A stretch of 20,549 bases of DNA, taken from NCBI GenBank assembly GCA_011775825.1, contig JAABYK010000331.1, forward strand, positions 22,511 through 43,059. The letters are read 5' to 3'. The translations under genes and the position numbers were made by a program. This stretch comes from Candidatus Zhuqueibacterota bacterium. Its GTDB lineage: Bacteria; Zhuqueibacterota; Zhuqueibacteria; Oceanimicrobiales; Oceanimicrobiaceae. Under the pieces are notes generated by a model. The model searched no databases, was not told the DNA's origin, and worked only from the letters and a program-made list of their open reading frames with translations. Below are positions 1 through 8,452 of this stretch, in pieces (the first letter of the stretch is position 1; every line of letters starts with the position of its first letter).

Positions 1-384
1 TTTTAGGATTAAAAATTTTCCAAATATTGCGTACTATTTAAGCCCCAAAAAGTCTATGATGGAATTTTGAATAAATTGCGATGTTTTTCCTACTAGTCAA
101 GACAATAAAAATCTTGTTATTATCTCAGAACATTGCAGAATTTGAAAATTCTTCTGAAAGTGCAAACGATGGAAAATTGACAAAGTTGTAAGCAGACGAG
201 AAGATTAGCGAAGAAGAGAGGTAGAAAAAGGTATTACTTGTGTAATTTTTAAGATTACGAATTACTAGCAAAAAAAGCAAGTTTTTTAAGATAGAATAAA
301 GTTTGGTCTGCGGGAATCCATTCACAATATAACATCGGTTAGATTAACCTGTAAGACGCGTATCGTAAGAAAACTGGACTTGGT
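1..384. other. AT-rich non-coding stretch at left edge
   Basis: This stretch lies downstream of the last gene of the efflux operon and is clearly richer in A and T than the genes. The only open frame, on the minus strand at about 125-325, gives a low-complexity F/L/N/S-rich peptide with no recognisable domain and no ribosome binding site, so I do not call it. A short hairpin with 5-bp arms (GGTTA/TAACC, about 336-348) lies just past the efflux operon stop but has no T-tract, so it is not a convincing terminator. Confidence 0.6.
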
Positions 385-1611
385 CTATTCGTAGCGCAAG
401 GCGCCGATGGGATGAAGTCGGGCAGCTTTGGCGGCAGGATAGATTCCGAAGAAGATTCCAACCACGGAGACAAATCCGAGGCCCAGAAAAATGGACCAGA
501 TTGGCACCGCTGCGGGCAACGAGGTGAAGCCGCTGATCACTTTCGCCAGCCCCAGCCCCAACAGAACACCGATGAATCCACCGATTTCGCAGATGATGAT
601 CGCTTCCACCAGAAATTGCATCAAAATATCACGTTGTTTTGCCCCTACTGATTTGCGGATACCAATCTCACGAGTACGCTCCGTAACCGACACCAGCATG
701 ATATTCATGACACCGATGCCACCCACCAGCAGTGAGATCAAACAAATGCCGATGGCCACAGAAAAGACGATGTTCGTAAGGTTGTTCCAGGTCTCCATTA
801 AGGAATCTTTGGTTAACACTTCAAAATCGTTGGATTCGCCCGGAGGAATGCCTCGTTCCACACGCATGATACCGGTCACCTCGTCCATGGCCTCCTGCAG
901 TAGCTCGGGTTCGGATGCTTTTACGGCAATGCCGATGGAGCGCTTTTCGCCGTAGATTTTCTCAAACGTGGTAATCGGGATTAAGGCGAGGTTGTCGCGA
1001 TTTTGGCCGAAGAAGTTCCCTTTCTCTTCGAACACACCGATAGCGGTGAAGCGTCTGCCATCGATAAGCACTTCTTTGTCCACAGCTTTTTGGAAAGGAA
1101 ACAGCTTCTCAACGATATCGAGTCCGAGTACCACCACTTGCCGTCGATATCGTAAGTCAACGGTTGAGAGGAAACGTCCCTCCTGTACAAAAAAGCCATT
1201 CGTCAAATGCCAGGCTTCCGTGCCGCCGAGTAAAAAGATGTCCGGGTTGGTTTTCTTTCGACCGTATCGAATCACGGAGCCAAGTTTAAAATCTTCCGGC
1301 GCCACCAGGCTCACCAACATGGCGCGCTCTTCGATCGCCTCGGCTTCATCCATGGTAATGTTTTTGCGATTCCGATATTCAGAGGGATCGAGGGTCATGG
1401 CGGGATATTTTTGCACATAAAAGGTATTGCCGCCGATCACAGACAATTCGCGGTCAACGTTTTTATTCAGACCCTCGATGAACGTCTGCATGGCAATCAC
1501 GGTCAAAACACCAATCACAATTCCAAGGGTCGTGAGCACTGACCGGAGCTTGTTTGCTCGAATGGCTACCAGGGCCTCAACGAGTATTTGCTGAAAATTT
1601 GCGAGTTTCAT
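385..1611 (-). CDS. MacB/FtsX-type ABC transporter permease (second copy)
   Basis: Membrane permease of a tripartite MacB-type exporter, 408 residues. The N-terminal helix (about residues 22-42) is followed by a large periplasmic MacB core domain (about 43-275) and three C-terminal helices (about 281-301, 333-355, 370-390). The MacB/FtsX signature SLLVGGIGVMNIMLVSVTER is present, followed by TREIGIRKSVGA, the coupling region that contacts the ATPase. There is no fused nucleotide-binding domain, unlike E. coli MacB, so it must use the separate ATPase encoded at 2919-3614. It lies 14 nt after the stop of the first permease and is about the same size and closely similar in its C-terminal part, so it is a tandem paralogue. 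The ATG is preceded only by a weak purine stretch, consistent with translational coupling. The substrate cannot be read from sequence. The gene is last in the operon. Confidence 0.93.
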   Translation of the reverse strand: MKLANFQQILVEALVAIRANKLRSVLTTLGIVIGVLTVIAMQTFIEGLNKNVDRELSVIGGNTFYVQKYPAMTLDPSEYRNRKNITMDEAEAIEERAMLVSLVAPEDFKLGSVIRYGRKKTNPDIFLLGGTEAWHLTNGFFVQEGRFLSTVDLRYRRQVVVLGLDIVEKLFPFQKAVDKEVLIDGRRFTAIGVFEEKGNFFGQNRDNLALIPITTFEKIYGEKRSIGIAVKASEPELLQEAMDEVTGIMRVERGIPPGESNDFEVLTKDSLMETWNNLTNIVFSVAIGICLISLLVGGIGVMNIMLVSVTERTREIGIRKSVGAKQRDILMQFLVEAIIICEIGGFIGVLLGLGLAKVISGFTSLPAAVPIWSIFLGLGFVSVVGIFFGIYPAAKAARLHPIGALRYE

Positions 1612-1625
1612 CGAGTACTCTGAGT

Positions 1626-2861
1626 TTATTCGTATCTTAAAGCTTCAATGGGATCCAGTCGCGCCGCTTTTGACGCCGGATACAGTCCGAAGAAGATGCC
1701 AACCAGCGATGAAAACCCTAAGCCAATGGCAACGGAAAATGGAGAAATCTCTGCCGGAATTGGCGAGATGACATCAAGGATTTGACCGAATCCAAATCCC
1801 AAAGCAATCCCAATCAGACCTCCAATTGCACTGATGACCACAGACTCCACAAGAAACTGCCACAAAACATCTTTTCGTCGAGCACCGATTGCTTTTCTTA
1901 CACCAATTTCACGCGTTCTCTCGGTGACGGCGACCAACATAATATTCATGATGCCAATGCCGCCGACCAGCAATGAAATGGCGCCGATGCCAACGGCCAC
2001 TGCATATAATCCGGCGGTTAGACTGTTGTACAAATTCGTGAGCACGTCCTGTTGGTTGATGGCAAAATCGTCTTCTTCGTCCGCCCGTACTTTTCTCACC
2101 CGGCGCAAAATGCCTCTAAGTTCGTCTTTAGCCTCTTGCAGTAACTCCGGGTCCACCACTTTGACCCGAATCATCAAGGAACGTCGAGTCCCAAAGCTCT
2201 TGTAAAACGCCCCGATGGGAATGTAGACATTGGAATCCAGATTCTCCCCTAAGATTTGCCCGCGTTTCTCTAAAACACCCACCACGTGAAAAGGATGGCC
2301 GCCAACAAAGATTTTCTTACCCAACGGATCTCTATATTCAAACAGCTTGTCGGCAACCCCCCAGCCAAGCACACACACATTTCGACGGTGTGCCACTTCA
2401 AAGGCTGTCATGAATCGTCCGTATTCGGGATAGGCGTTAGCAACATCCTTGTAGGCCGCTTTCGTGCCATTAACCAAAACGCCGTTTAGGGTTTCGTTTC
2501 GGTATTTTAGGGTACGTCTCGACATCGCCATTGGCGCCACCGCTCGAACCAGGGTGGCATGCTCTTCAATCGCATCCGATTCCTTGAGTGTGATATCCTT
2601 GCGATTGCGGTACTTGAAGAACTCCAGGCCGACCGTCCAGGGAATTTTGGTTACGTATAAATTATCAGAACCGAGACTGGAAATCTGGTCTGCAAATGCT
2701 TCGTCGAGACCATCGATCACGGTCATGATGGTGATAATTGTGGCGACTCCGATGAGGATGCCGAGGACGGTCAGGAAGGCGCGCAATTTATTGGCCTTTA
2801 GGGAGGTGAAGGCCATTACTATACCTTCCCAAAGCTGTATGAGCATCCGCGCCAGTTTCAT
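1626..2861 (-). CDS. MacB/FtsX-type ABC transporter permease (first copy)
   Basis: The 411-residue permease has the same plan as its downstream neighbour: one N-terminal helix, a periplasmic MacB core domain and three C-terminal helices. The signature SLLVGGIGIMNIMLVAVTER and the following TREIGVRKAIGA are near-identical to the second copy, while the periplasmic domains have diverged more. MacB permeases act as dimers. Two different permeases beside one ATPase gene suggest a heterodimer, although two alternative homodimers remain possible. The ATG lies 57 nt after the ATPase stop, without a strong Shine-Dalgarno sequence. Substrate unknown; in this family it can be a macrolide, peptide, lipoprotein or siderophore, so naming it a macrolide exporter would be overreach. 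Confidence 0.93.
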   Translation of the reverse strand: MKLARMLIQLWEGIVMAFTSLKANKLRAFLTVLGILIGVATIITIMTVIDGLDEAFADQISSLGSDNLYVTKIPWTVGLEFFKYRNRKDITLKESDAIEEHATLVRAVAPMAMSRRTLKYRNETLNGVLVNGTKAAYKDVANAYPEYGRFMTAFEVAHRRNVCVLGWGVADKLFEYRDPLGKKIFVGGHPFHVVGVLEKRGQILGENLDSNVYIPIGAFYKSFGTRRSLMIRVKVVDPELLQEAKDELRGILRRVRKVRADEEDDFAINQQDVLTNLYNSLTAGLYAVAVGIGAISLLVGGIGIMNIMLVAVTERTREIGVRKAIGARRKDVLWQFLVESVVISAIGGLIGIALGFGFGQILDVISPIPAEISPFSVAIGLGFSSLVGIFFGLYPASKAARLDPIEALRYE

Positions 2862-2918
2862 GGTGTTCGATTGATCCCGGTTAAGGTGGGTTGGTTATTA
2901 ACCGGTCGCGAGTGGCTC

Positions 2919-3614
2919 TCAATGTCTGCCATTTTTCTTCACCGATTCATCGCTCTCAATCAAACCGTCGCGTAGACGAACGATCCTGTTTGCGTGCCCC
3001 GCAATGTGTTCCTCGTGCGTCACCAGGATGATGGTATGTCCCTGCTCATACAATTTCTCGAAAACTTCCATGATTTCTTCACCTGTTTTGGTATCCAGAT
3101 TTCCAGTAGGCTCATCTGCCAAAATGATGGAGGGATTGTTCACCAGGGCGCGTGCGATGGCCACGCGTTGCCGTTGACCGCCGGAGAGTTCGTTTGGTTT
3201 ATGCTCCACACGATCTGCAAGACCGACTTTTTCCAATGCCTCGCGGGCCAGGTCTTTTCTCCTGGCGGAAGGAACGCCGCTGTAAATGAGCGGCAGTTCA
3301 ACATTGTGCAAGGCATCTGCACGCGGCAGAAGATTAAATGTTTGAAAAACAAATCCGATTTTCCTGTTGCGAATGGTCGCCAATTGATCGTCGTCCATAC
3401 GACTTACGTCTTCGCCACTGAAATGGTACATTCCTTCCGTTGGTGTGTCCAAACAGCCGAGAATATTCATCAACGTCGACTTGCCGGAACCGGATGGCCC
3501 CATGATGGCCACATACTCATTGTGATCGATGTCTAAGCTGACCCCGTTCAGAGCAGGTACTTCTATGGTACCCAATTCATAAATCTTCACCAATTTTTTG
3601 ATATCAATCAGCAT
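2919..3614 (-). CDS. MacB/LolD-type ABC transporter ATP-binding protein
   Basis: Stand-alone nucleotide-binding subunit of 231 residues that powers the two adjacent permeases. All ABC ATPase motifs are intact: Walker A GPSGSGKST (residues 39-47, catalytic Lys45), Q-loop Gln91, signature LSGGQ (143-147), Walker B ILADE (Asp167, Glu168) and switch His200. The motif order, the length and the FQTFNLLPRADALHNVELPL stretch are typical of the MacB/LolD subfamily. The start ATG is preceded by AAGGTGA at a suitable distance. The gene sits between the adaptor gene (54 nt away) and the first permease gene (57 nt away) on the same strand, fitting one transcript. The short charged C-terminal tail after the last strand has no assigned role. 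Confidence 0.96.
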   Translation of the reverse strand: MLIDIKKLVKIYELGTIEVPALNGVSLDIDHNEYVAIMGPSGSGKSTLMNILGCLDTPTEGMYHFSGEDVSRMDDDQLATIRNRKIGFVFQTFNLLPRADALHNVELPLIYSGVPSARRKDLAREALEKVGLADRVEHKPNELSGGQRQRVAIARALVNNPSIILADEPTGNLDTKTGEEIMEVFEKLYEQGHTIILVTHEEHIAGHANRIVRLRDGLIESDESVKKNGRH

Positions 3615-3668
3615 GGTTCACCTTATGTGAATTTGATGGGACGGCTTTCAGGGATTAACCCTTGCCTG

Positions 3669-4964
3669 TCATTCGCTTCTGAATTTCTTCACTTTGTTGT
3701 TGATTTCTATCCGGCTGCCATCTTTGAGCAATTTAGACAATGCCCGAAAACTTCCTGTAATGATCTCCTGTCCTTCTTCCAAACCCTTGACAATCTCAAC
3801 ATTTCTTTCACTGCTGATCCCTGTGTCTACGGGGACCATCTCAGCATGCTCGTCTTTGGCCACAAAAACGACTTGCACCATCTCTTCTCTTTCGGATTCG
3901 TCCTTTTCCAAATCGTTGGTGCTGGTTCCATTGTTTTGCGGACCCCATATTTCGGCATTCGCATCCCGGGTGGTGCCTTTTTTTCTCCGCCAGGTCTTTT
4001 TATTAAACTTACCTGTGGTGCTGGTCGTGTCAATGGGTTCCCTCATGGTGATGGCCTGAATCGGTACGTAGAGGACATCCTCGTGCGTTTCTGTCTGAAT
4101 ATCAACTGTTGCCGACATGCCCGGACGGAGCTGTTGTACATTATCCGTTATGAATATTTTGACCTCAAAATTGGTGACTTCCTCCTGGGTGCCCCGGCCG
4201 CGAGTGGTTGCGGTGTGGGCAATTTCACTAACGTAGCCGCTAAAAATTCTTTCGGGCAGAGCATCGACTTCAATTTCAGCGCTGTCTTTCAGAGAAACCA
4301 GCACAACATCGTTTTCGTCGATTTCGGCAGCCATTTCCATTCGCGTCAAATCTGCCACGGTCATGATCACATCGGCCTGGAATTGCGAGCCGAGCGCGAT
4401 TTCTCCTTCTTCCTTATTTAGCTTGGCCACCGTACCTGCCATCGGTGAAACAATACGAGTTTTTGCGAGATCATCTTCGGCTTGCTTCAAAACGGCGGCT
4501 GCCTGCTCTACCTTGCTTTCAGCCAACTCGAAATTAGCCTCAGTGCCCTCTAAGTCCGCGTCTGAGAACAGCTTCTTTTCATATAATTCCTTGGCTCGGG
4601 TTAGTTCGCTTCGCGCTTTTTTTAGACTGGCTTTGGCCGATTTCAAATCCGATTTGGCCCTATCGAGAGCGGCCACGTAGCGCGTTCGATCCAACTCAAC
4701 CAGAAGTTGTCCCTGTTTTACATAATTGCCCTCTTGGACACGCAAATTCGTGATCTCGCCGCTAACATAGGCAGAAATGTCGACTTCTTTTTCCGGTTGA
4801 ATTTTGCCTGTGCCGGAGACCAATTGGGTGATATCTCCTCTCTTGACCCCTGCTGTCTGTACTTCAATCGTGTCCCCACGAACTTTTTTTAAATTGATGA
4901 CGACGAACGCGGCAATAATCACAACCACGCCCACAAAGGTCCATATTTTCGCTTTCCTTGACAT
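3669..4964 (-). CDS. MacA/HlyD-type periplasmic adaptor subunit
   Basis: Membrane fusion protein of 431 residues linking the MacB-type permease to the TolC-like channel. It has an N-terminal membrane anchor (about residues 8-25), a first half-lipoyl segment (about 58-92), a charged alpha-helical hairpin (about 95-168), a second lipoyl half starting at IVSPMAGTV (171-179), a beta-barrel region and a membrane-proximal domain ending near residue 425. Between residues 310 and 360 the protein carries an unusually long polar, highly charged segment (Thr-, Lys-, Asn- and Glu-rich) inside the membrane-proximal region, which is atypical for MacA. The start is supported by a strong GGAGGAGA upstream of the ATG. 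Its position between the tolC-like and ATPase genes fits its bridging role. Confidence 0.95.
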   Translation of the reverse strand: MSRKAKIWTFVGVVVIIAAFVVINLKKVRGDTIEVQTAGVKRGDITQLVSGTGKIQPEKEVDISAYVSGEITNLRVQEGNYVKQGQLLVELDRTRYVAALDRAKSDLKSAKASLKKARSELTRAKELYEKKLFSDADLEGTEANFELAESKVEQAAAVLKQAEDDLAKTRIVSPMAGTVAKLNKEEGEIALGSQFQADVIMTVADLTRMEMAAEIDENDVVLVSLKDSAEIEVDALPERIFSGYVSEIAHTATTRGRGTQEEVTNFEVKIFITDNVQQLRPGMSATVDIQTETHEDVLYVPIQAITMREPIDTTSTTGKFNKKTWRRKKGTTRDANAEIWGPQNNGTSTNDLEKDESEREEMVQVVFVAKDEHAEMVPVDTGISSERNVEIVKGLEEGQEIITGSFRALSKLLKDGSRIEINNKVKKFRSE

Positions 4965-5086
4965 GGCAACCTATCTCCTCCGGGAGTTTAGAAAATAACA
5001 GCACACGTGTCTTCTTGAAGCGATGGAGTGTTGGTTAGAATCGCATCAAAGATAGGTGATCCAGCGTTCCGTTCTCCACCGTTTGT

Positions 5087-6469
5087 TTACTGCGTTTGCT
5101 GAGCAATCGTTCCCATTGCAGCCTCAAGCTGTGCCTGGGCAATCATAGCGTCATATTTGGCGCGCACCAAGGTTACACGTGCGCGTGTTAGTGAGACCTG
5201 TGCTTCGGTCACTTCCAATTGCGTGCCGGCACCAACGCGATAGCGCTCTTGCGCCAGACGATATTCTTCTTCGGCTGCGCGCAGGTTTCTTTCGTTGATA
5301 TCGGAGATCTCTTTGAACGCCTCGAGATTCAGAAACGCCTGCTTGACATCCAGATGTAATTGCCGTTTTGTGTTCGTCCAATTCTCTCTTGCGATCGAGT
5401 AATTAGCGCTTTGACGGCCCACCTCAGCAGCGTCGGAGAGTCCGTTAAATATGTTGAAGTCAATTTGGGCACCTAACGAAATATTGAAGTTTTTGTCGAG
5501 TTCTCCATACACTCTGCTAAAATCCGTGTTGTTTCGTGTATAGGACACATTTACGCCAATCGAAGGCCAGTACGCAGCTTTCGCGACTTTCATGCCATAT
5601 TCGGCACTTTGCATTTCGTCTTCGAATCTCTTGAGCTCCGGATTGTTTTCTTCAGCAATTTCAATGGCTTGTTCTAAAGTGTAGTCTTCCGGGAAGAATT
5701 CAACTTCGACCTCAGCGACATCGATCGGCGTTTCCGGATCCCGTCCCATTGCGACGTTCAAATTCCCTCTTGCTATTTGCACAATATTTTTCTGAGTCAG
5801 GAGATTGATCTGATCGTTGCCCAAGGTGACCTCCGATCTGTAAACGTCGACTTGCGCCACAGAGCCGATTTCATACATGCTTTTGGTGCGATTCAACTGT
5901 TCCTGACTTCTCTCCACGGCTTCGCGATACTCACGTTCCAGGTTGACTGCCTTCAGTAGTTCAAAGTAACGCCGTCTGACTTCAGCGTGAACGTTCTGTC
6001 GTGCCGTAGCCAAACGGTGGGAAGAAGCATCAAATGAAGCTTTCGCTTGATTTATGGTGTTCCAATTGCGACCGAAATTGAATAGCGTTTGTGAATAACT
6101 GATTCGGGCGAAATGCGAATTTCTCGAAGAACCGTCTTGTGTGATCTCAGTTTGTTCAAAAATGGCCTGACCTCTTGTGGAATCAAAACCAACCGGGACA
6201 TCGGTGACGACGGTTCTATCGCCCTGTATGAACCTGCCAGATGAAAAGGTTGTGGTCACGCGGGGCAAGATGGTTGAGTATGATGCCTTCACGTTTGATC
6301 CCGAACGATCCAACTGATACGTCGTGGTCTTCAGCTGCGAATTATTCTTTAAGGCGACGTTAATGCACTCATCAAGGGTCATTGTCTTGCCATTTTGGGC
6401 CAATGCAGAACCAAAGAATAATAACATTGCAAGTGTGAGTGTAGCGGGAATAAACATGACCTTTTTCAT
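5087..6469 (-). CDS. TolC-family outer membrane efflux protein
   Basis: Outer-membrane channel of 460 residues. A signal peptide covers residues 1-24 (charged MKK start, hydrophobic core, ALA before a predicted cut at Gln25). The mature protein has two homologous outer membrane efflux halves, each with long coiled-coil helices and a short strand segment; the repeat is visible as heptad-like regions at about 175-250 and 370-450. The PSIGVNVSY segment near residue 300 is typical of TolC strands. The ATG is preceded by AAGGAG with a 6-nt spacer, one of the best ribosome binding sites in the window. It lies 122 nt upstream of the adaptor gene on the same strand, so the whole exporter is encoded together. 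A possible promoter lies just upstream at 6514-6541. Confidence 0.95.
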   Translation of the reverse strand: MKKVMFIPATLTLAMLLFFGSALAQNGKTMTLDECINVALKNNSQLKTTTYQLDRSGSNVKASYSTILPRVTTTFSSGRFIQGDRTVVTDVPVGFDSTRGQAIFEQTEITQDGSSRNSHFARISYSQTLFNFGRNWNTINQAKASFDASSHRLATARQNVHAEVRRRYFELLKAVNLEREYREAVERSQEQLNRTKSMYEIGSVAQVDVYRSEVTLGNDQINLLTQKNIVQIARGNLNVAMGRDPETPIDVAEVEVEFFPEDYTLEQAIEIAEENNPELKRFEDEMQSAEYGMKVAKAAYWPSIGVNVSYTRNNTDFSRVYGELDKNFNISLGAQIDFNIFNGLSDAAEVGRQSANYSIARENWTNTKRQLHLDVKQAFLNLEAFKEISDINERNLRAAEEEYRLAQERYRVGAGTQLEVTEAQVSLTRARVTLVRAKYDAMIAQAQLEAAMGTIAQQTQ

Positions 6470-6513
6470 TACAAACTCCTTATGTTTGTTGTTATGCCTA
6501 AGACAAACCTAAA

Positions 6514-6541
6514 TTTATAAAGCACAAGAGCAGAGGGGCAA
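6514..6541 (-). promoter_or_regulatory. Possible sigma70-like promoter for the efflux operon
   Basis: On the minus strand, TTGCCC (6536-6541) and TATAAA (6514-6519) are separated by 16 bp, about 45 nt upstream of the tolC-like ATG. The match to the -35/-10 consensus is fair, and the location between the YIP1 gene and the tolC-like gene would allow separate expression of the exporter. The call rests on sequence similarity only; AT-rich spacers produce such matches by chance. Confidence 0.33.
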
Positions 6542-6593
6542 AGGCTTAGTTTAATCATTTTTTTTCATGAAACTTTTGATACTACCTTTTTTA

Positions 6594-7331
6594 CTATCCA
6601 AACATACCACCCATTAGAGAACTAAATCCGATTTTTATTGCAGCCCAAATGATCTGCAGCGTGGCCACAACAACAAGCGTTTTTTGCAAATGAAATCTGT
6701 AAATCACTGAAAGTCCAATTGAAATTACAATCACCAACCAGATTGTGAAAAAATCTACCTGTGCCAGGATTCGGTACAGCATCGAAAAGCGATCTTCAGA
6801 AGGAAGCAGGACCGCTAAATTGGTGGCTACATCCGTCGTCTCAGTCGCCAGGATCAAAGGCGTCTTCACGATTGCCGCTAAGACCGAAATTAAGCTGCTC
6901 CAGGCATAAACAGCAAATACTTTTTTAAAATTGCCTTCTCCCCCGAGGATGATGTTTCCACAAAACAACAGAATCCCGGAAACGATTACCATCGCAAGTA
7001 AAATTATGATCGGCGACAACGCTAAATTGAAGTATTTTCTTGCTCCAGTGGCCTGTTCCTCTATCCGCCCTATAATTGCCTCTGCACGATCTTGAGAAAT
7101 GTTAGGGTTAGCCTCGATTCTAGAAATCTGGTCCTGGATGGCAATATCCGTAACCAAAAATCCGGACACCAGGGAAATCACGACAACGATAATGTAAGGA
7201 ATTAGCCACGAGGGTCTTTCATTGATGCTTTCAAATGTCTCTCTTGGCGATGTAAAGATTCCCACGACTTTTTGAAATACATTTAGCTCACCAGCAGATG
7301 AGCGCTCTGCTGCCACGTCATTTGTTTCCAT
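6594..7331 (-). CDS. YIP1-family integral membrane protein
   Basis: Polytopic membrane protein of 245 residues with about five predicted helices (roughly residues 43-63, 106-130, 140-162, 197-215, 222-240). The N-terminal segment FQKVVGIFTSPRETFESINERPSW followed by a helix is characteristic of bacterial YIP1-domain proteins; its role in bacteria is not established. A TTG 15 nt further upstream would extend the frame, but the ATG at 7331 is preceded by GGGAGG with a 5-nt spacer, so I start there; the TTG would place that ribosome binding site inside the gene. It lies 124 nt upstream of the tolC-like gene on the same strand. It may be the first gene of the exporter operon, as an accessory membrane factor, but that link is inferred from position alone. 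Confidence 0.82.
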   Translation of the reverse strand: METNDVAAERSSAGELNVFQKVVGIFTSPRETFESINERPSWLIPYIIVVVISLVSGFLVTDIAIQDQISRIEANPNISQDRAEAIIGRIEEQATGARKYFNLALSPIIILLAMVIVSGILLFCGNIILGGEGNFKKVFAVYAWSSLISVLAAIVKTPLILATETTDVATNLAVLLPSEDRFSMLYRILAQVDFFTIWLVIVISIGLSVIYRFHLQKTLVVVATLQIIWAAIKIGFSSLMGGMFG

Positions 7332-7682
7332 CTTTTCCTCCCTCAAGGTGATTTTAGTTTGTTAAGAAGCGACAGCCGTTTGTAAAAACGGAAATCAAAT
7401 CAAAATGTTTCCGCTTTGTGGCCTCGTGTTTGTGCATTCCAAGACTTATGGAATTCCATCGGTTTCGACCGTGATACACCTGAATTTATCAATTATTCAA
7501 AGGAGAAATGTCTCACAAACTGCGAGGAAACGATAGAAGCATGGAGGGGGACACTGCAAAATCGTGTTTTCTAAAATCGCTGCTGGCATGTCAAGCTTAC
7601 CCTGCGGATCACCGGATGAAGGGTTGAGCCACTTATCGTCGAGGGTGGTTTATGAAATCGGTTTAAAGAAGGAAGTGACTGT
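7332..7682. other. Non-coding stretch upstream of the YIP1 gene
   Basis: No gene or clear promoter is visible here. A small hairpin with 6-bp arms CCGTTT/AAACGG (7376-7391) lies about 45 nt before the YIP1 start, within what would be its leader. I could find no coding remnant in either strand of this part, in contrast to the adjacent segment at 7683-8186. Confidence 0.5.
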
Positions 7683-7978
7683 TTATTTGAAGAGTCTCTC
7701 AATCCAGTATTCAGGCTTTCTATGCTGGTGAGTTACAGCCAAAATCTAAATTTTGTTGTTATGGATTGTGTAAATCAAATTGTAAGGAAACTTTCTCAAT
7801 AAGGCTTTCTTGTATGCTTTGTTTCTTCAGTCCAAGCCTCAGGGAAAAGTGATATCAGGTCAATTGTTCTTAAAACTCCGTCCCAAAATTAATCACCGAG
7901 TTCATGGAACTGCAGATTGTAATATTCAATAGCATCGTCTAACTCGATTGAAGCTGGTTCTATGAATTCAACGTCCAT
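7683..7978 (-). pseudogene. Decayed RelE/ParE-family toxin gene
   Basis: Remnant of a type II toxin of the RelE/ParE superfamily. The minus strand starts at ATG 7978 and reads MDVEFIEPASIELDDAIEYY, a typical N-terminus, for 29 codons to an in-frame TAA (7889-7891). The same frame continues with FWDGVLRTIDLISLFPEAW, then loses one base near 7803-7805. The frame beginning at 7802 reads LLRKFPYNLIYTIHNNKI, meets a TAG (7746-7748) and finishes with HQHRKPEYWIERLF and TAA at 7683. These blocks follow the family in the right order at about 98 codons in total, the usual size. With two stops and one frameshift the product cannot be functional. It directly follows the antitoxin remnant, whose stop abuts this ATG. 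Confidence 0.85.
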
Positions 7979-8186
7979 TTATTTGTACCGTTGAATTATT
8001 TCTTTCAGCGGAATTGTTTCTACCTTCCCTCTTTTAGAACCTGATATCTTTTTTCTGCTTCCTCCGCCCAAATCTGTGCTATTTTTTCATCAGGTATATC
8101 AAGGCTTTGAGTAAGCCATTCAATCAGTTGCAGCCTTTCTGCAGGTCGTAACTGTAAAGCTTCTTTCAATATTCCTTCGAATCCAT
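7979..8186 (-). pseudogene. Decayed addiction-module antitoxin gene (PF09720-like)
   Basis: Remnant of a short antitoxin of the addiction module family that accompanies RelE/ParE toxins. From the ATG at 8186 the first codons read MDSK and hit a stop after two more codons; dropping one base shifts into a frame that runs 51 codons from 8175 to a TAG (8020-8022). It contains ILKEALQLRPAERLQLIEWL and IPDEKIAQIWAEEAEKRYQ, the family's hallmark blocks. A second one-base loss near 8023-8027 restores the tail VETIPLKEIIQRYK and TAA at 7979-7981. Corrected length is about 69 residues, normal for the family. The stop touches the toxin ATG with no gap, the usual tight coupling of such pairs. Confidence 0.85.
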
Positions 8187-8378
8187 AACCAGCTCCTGAG
8201 TTTTAGAGTCCTATTAAATTTTGTCGCAAAAATACTGTCCAAAAATGTAAAAAAATGCCTGCCACTATTCAATAGAAAATCACTTATCTTGTTATCTTGA
8301 GTTATTCATGAATAAATCTAAAATGATATGTGGTATATGTACCCGTTTCAATCCATTGAGAACATGCAACAGGGTATT

Positions 8379-8424
8379 ATTGGAGTGCTGAAGTCTCGAA
8401 ACTGCGTTGAGCCAGTGCTCCAAT
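8379..8424. other. Imperfect hairpin downstream of the seven-helix protein gene
   Basis: ATTGGAG..CTG and CAG..CTCCAAT pair with a 2-nt internal mismatch around a loop of about 22 nt. It lies about 30 nt past the stop codon at 8453 on the minus strand. No T-tract follows, so it is at best a weak terminator or RNA-stabilising structure. Confidence 0.25.
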
Positions 8425-8452
8425 TCTGGCTGTCTTGTTTTTACCATACCTC

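Noticed and set aside
125..325. Minus-strand open frame of 66 codons at the left edge
   Set aside because: Low-complexity peptide from AT-rich DNA, no domain, no ribosome binding site.
385..3614. Naming the exporter a macrolide resistance system
   Set aside because: MacB-type signatures define the mechanism, not the substrate; relatives export many different compounds.
3627..4421. 264-codon open frame on the plus strand opposite the adaptor gene
   Set aside because: Fully antisense to a clear MacA/HlyD gene; the product has no recognisable fold and is rich in His, Phe and Cys, as expected of an antisense shadow.
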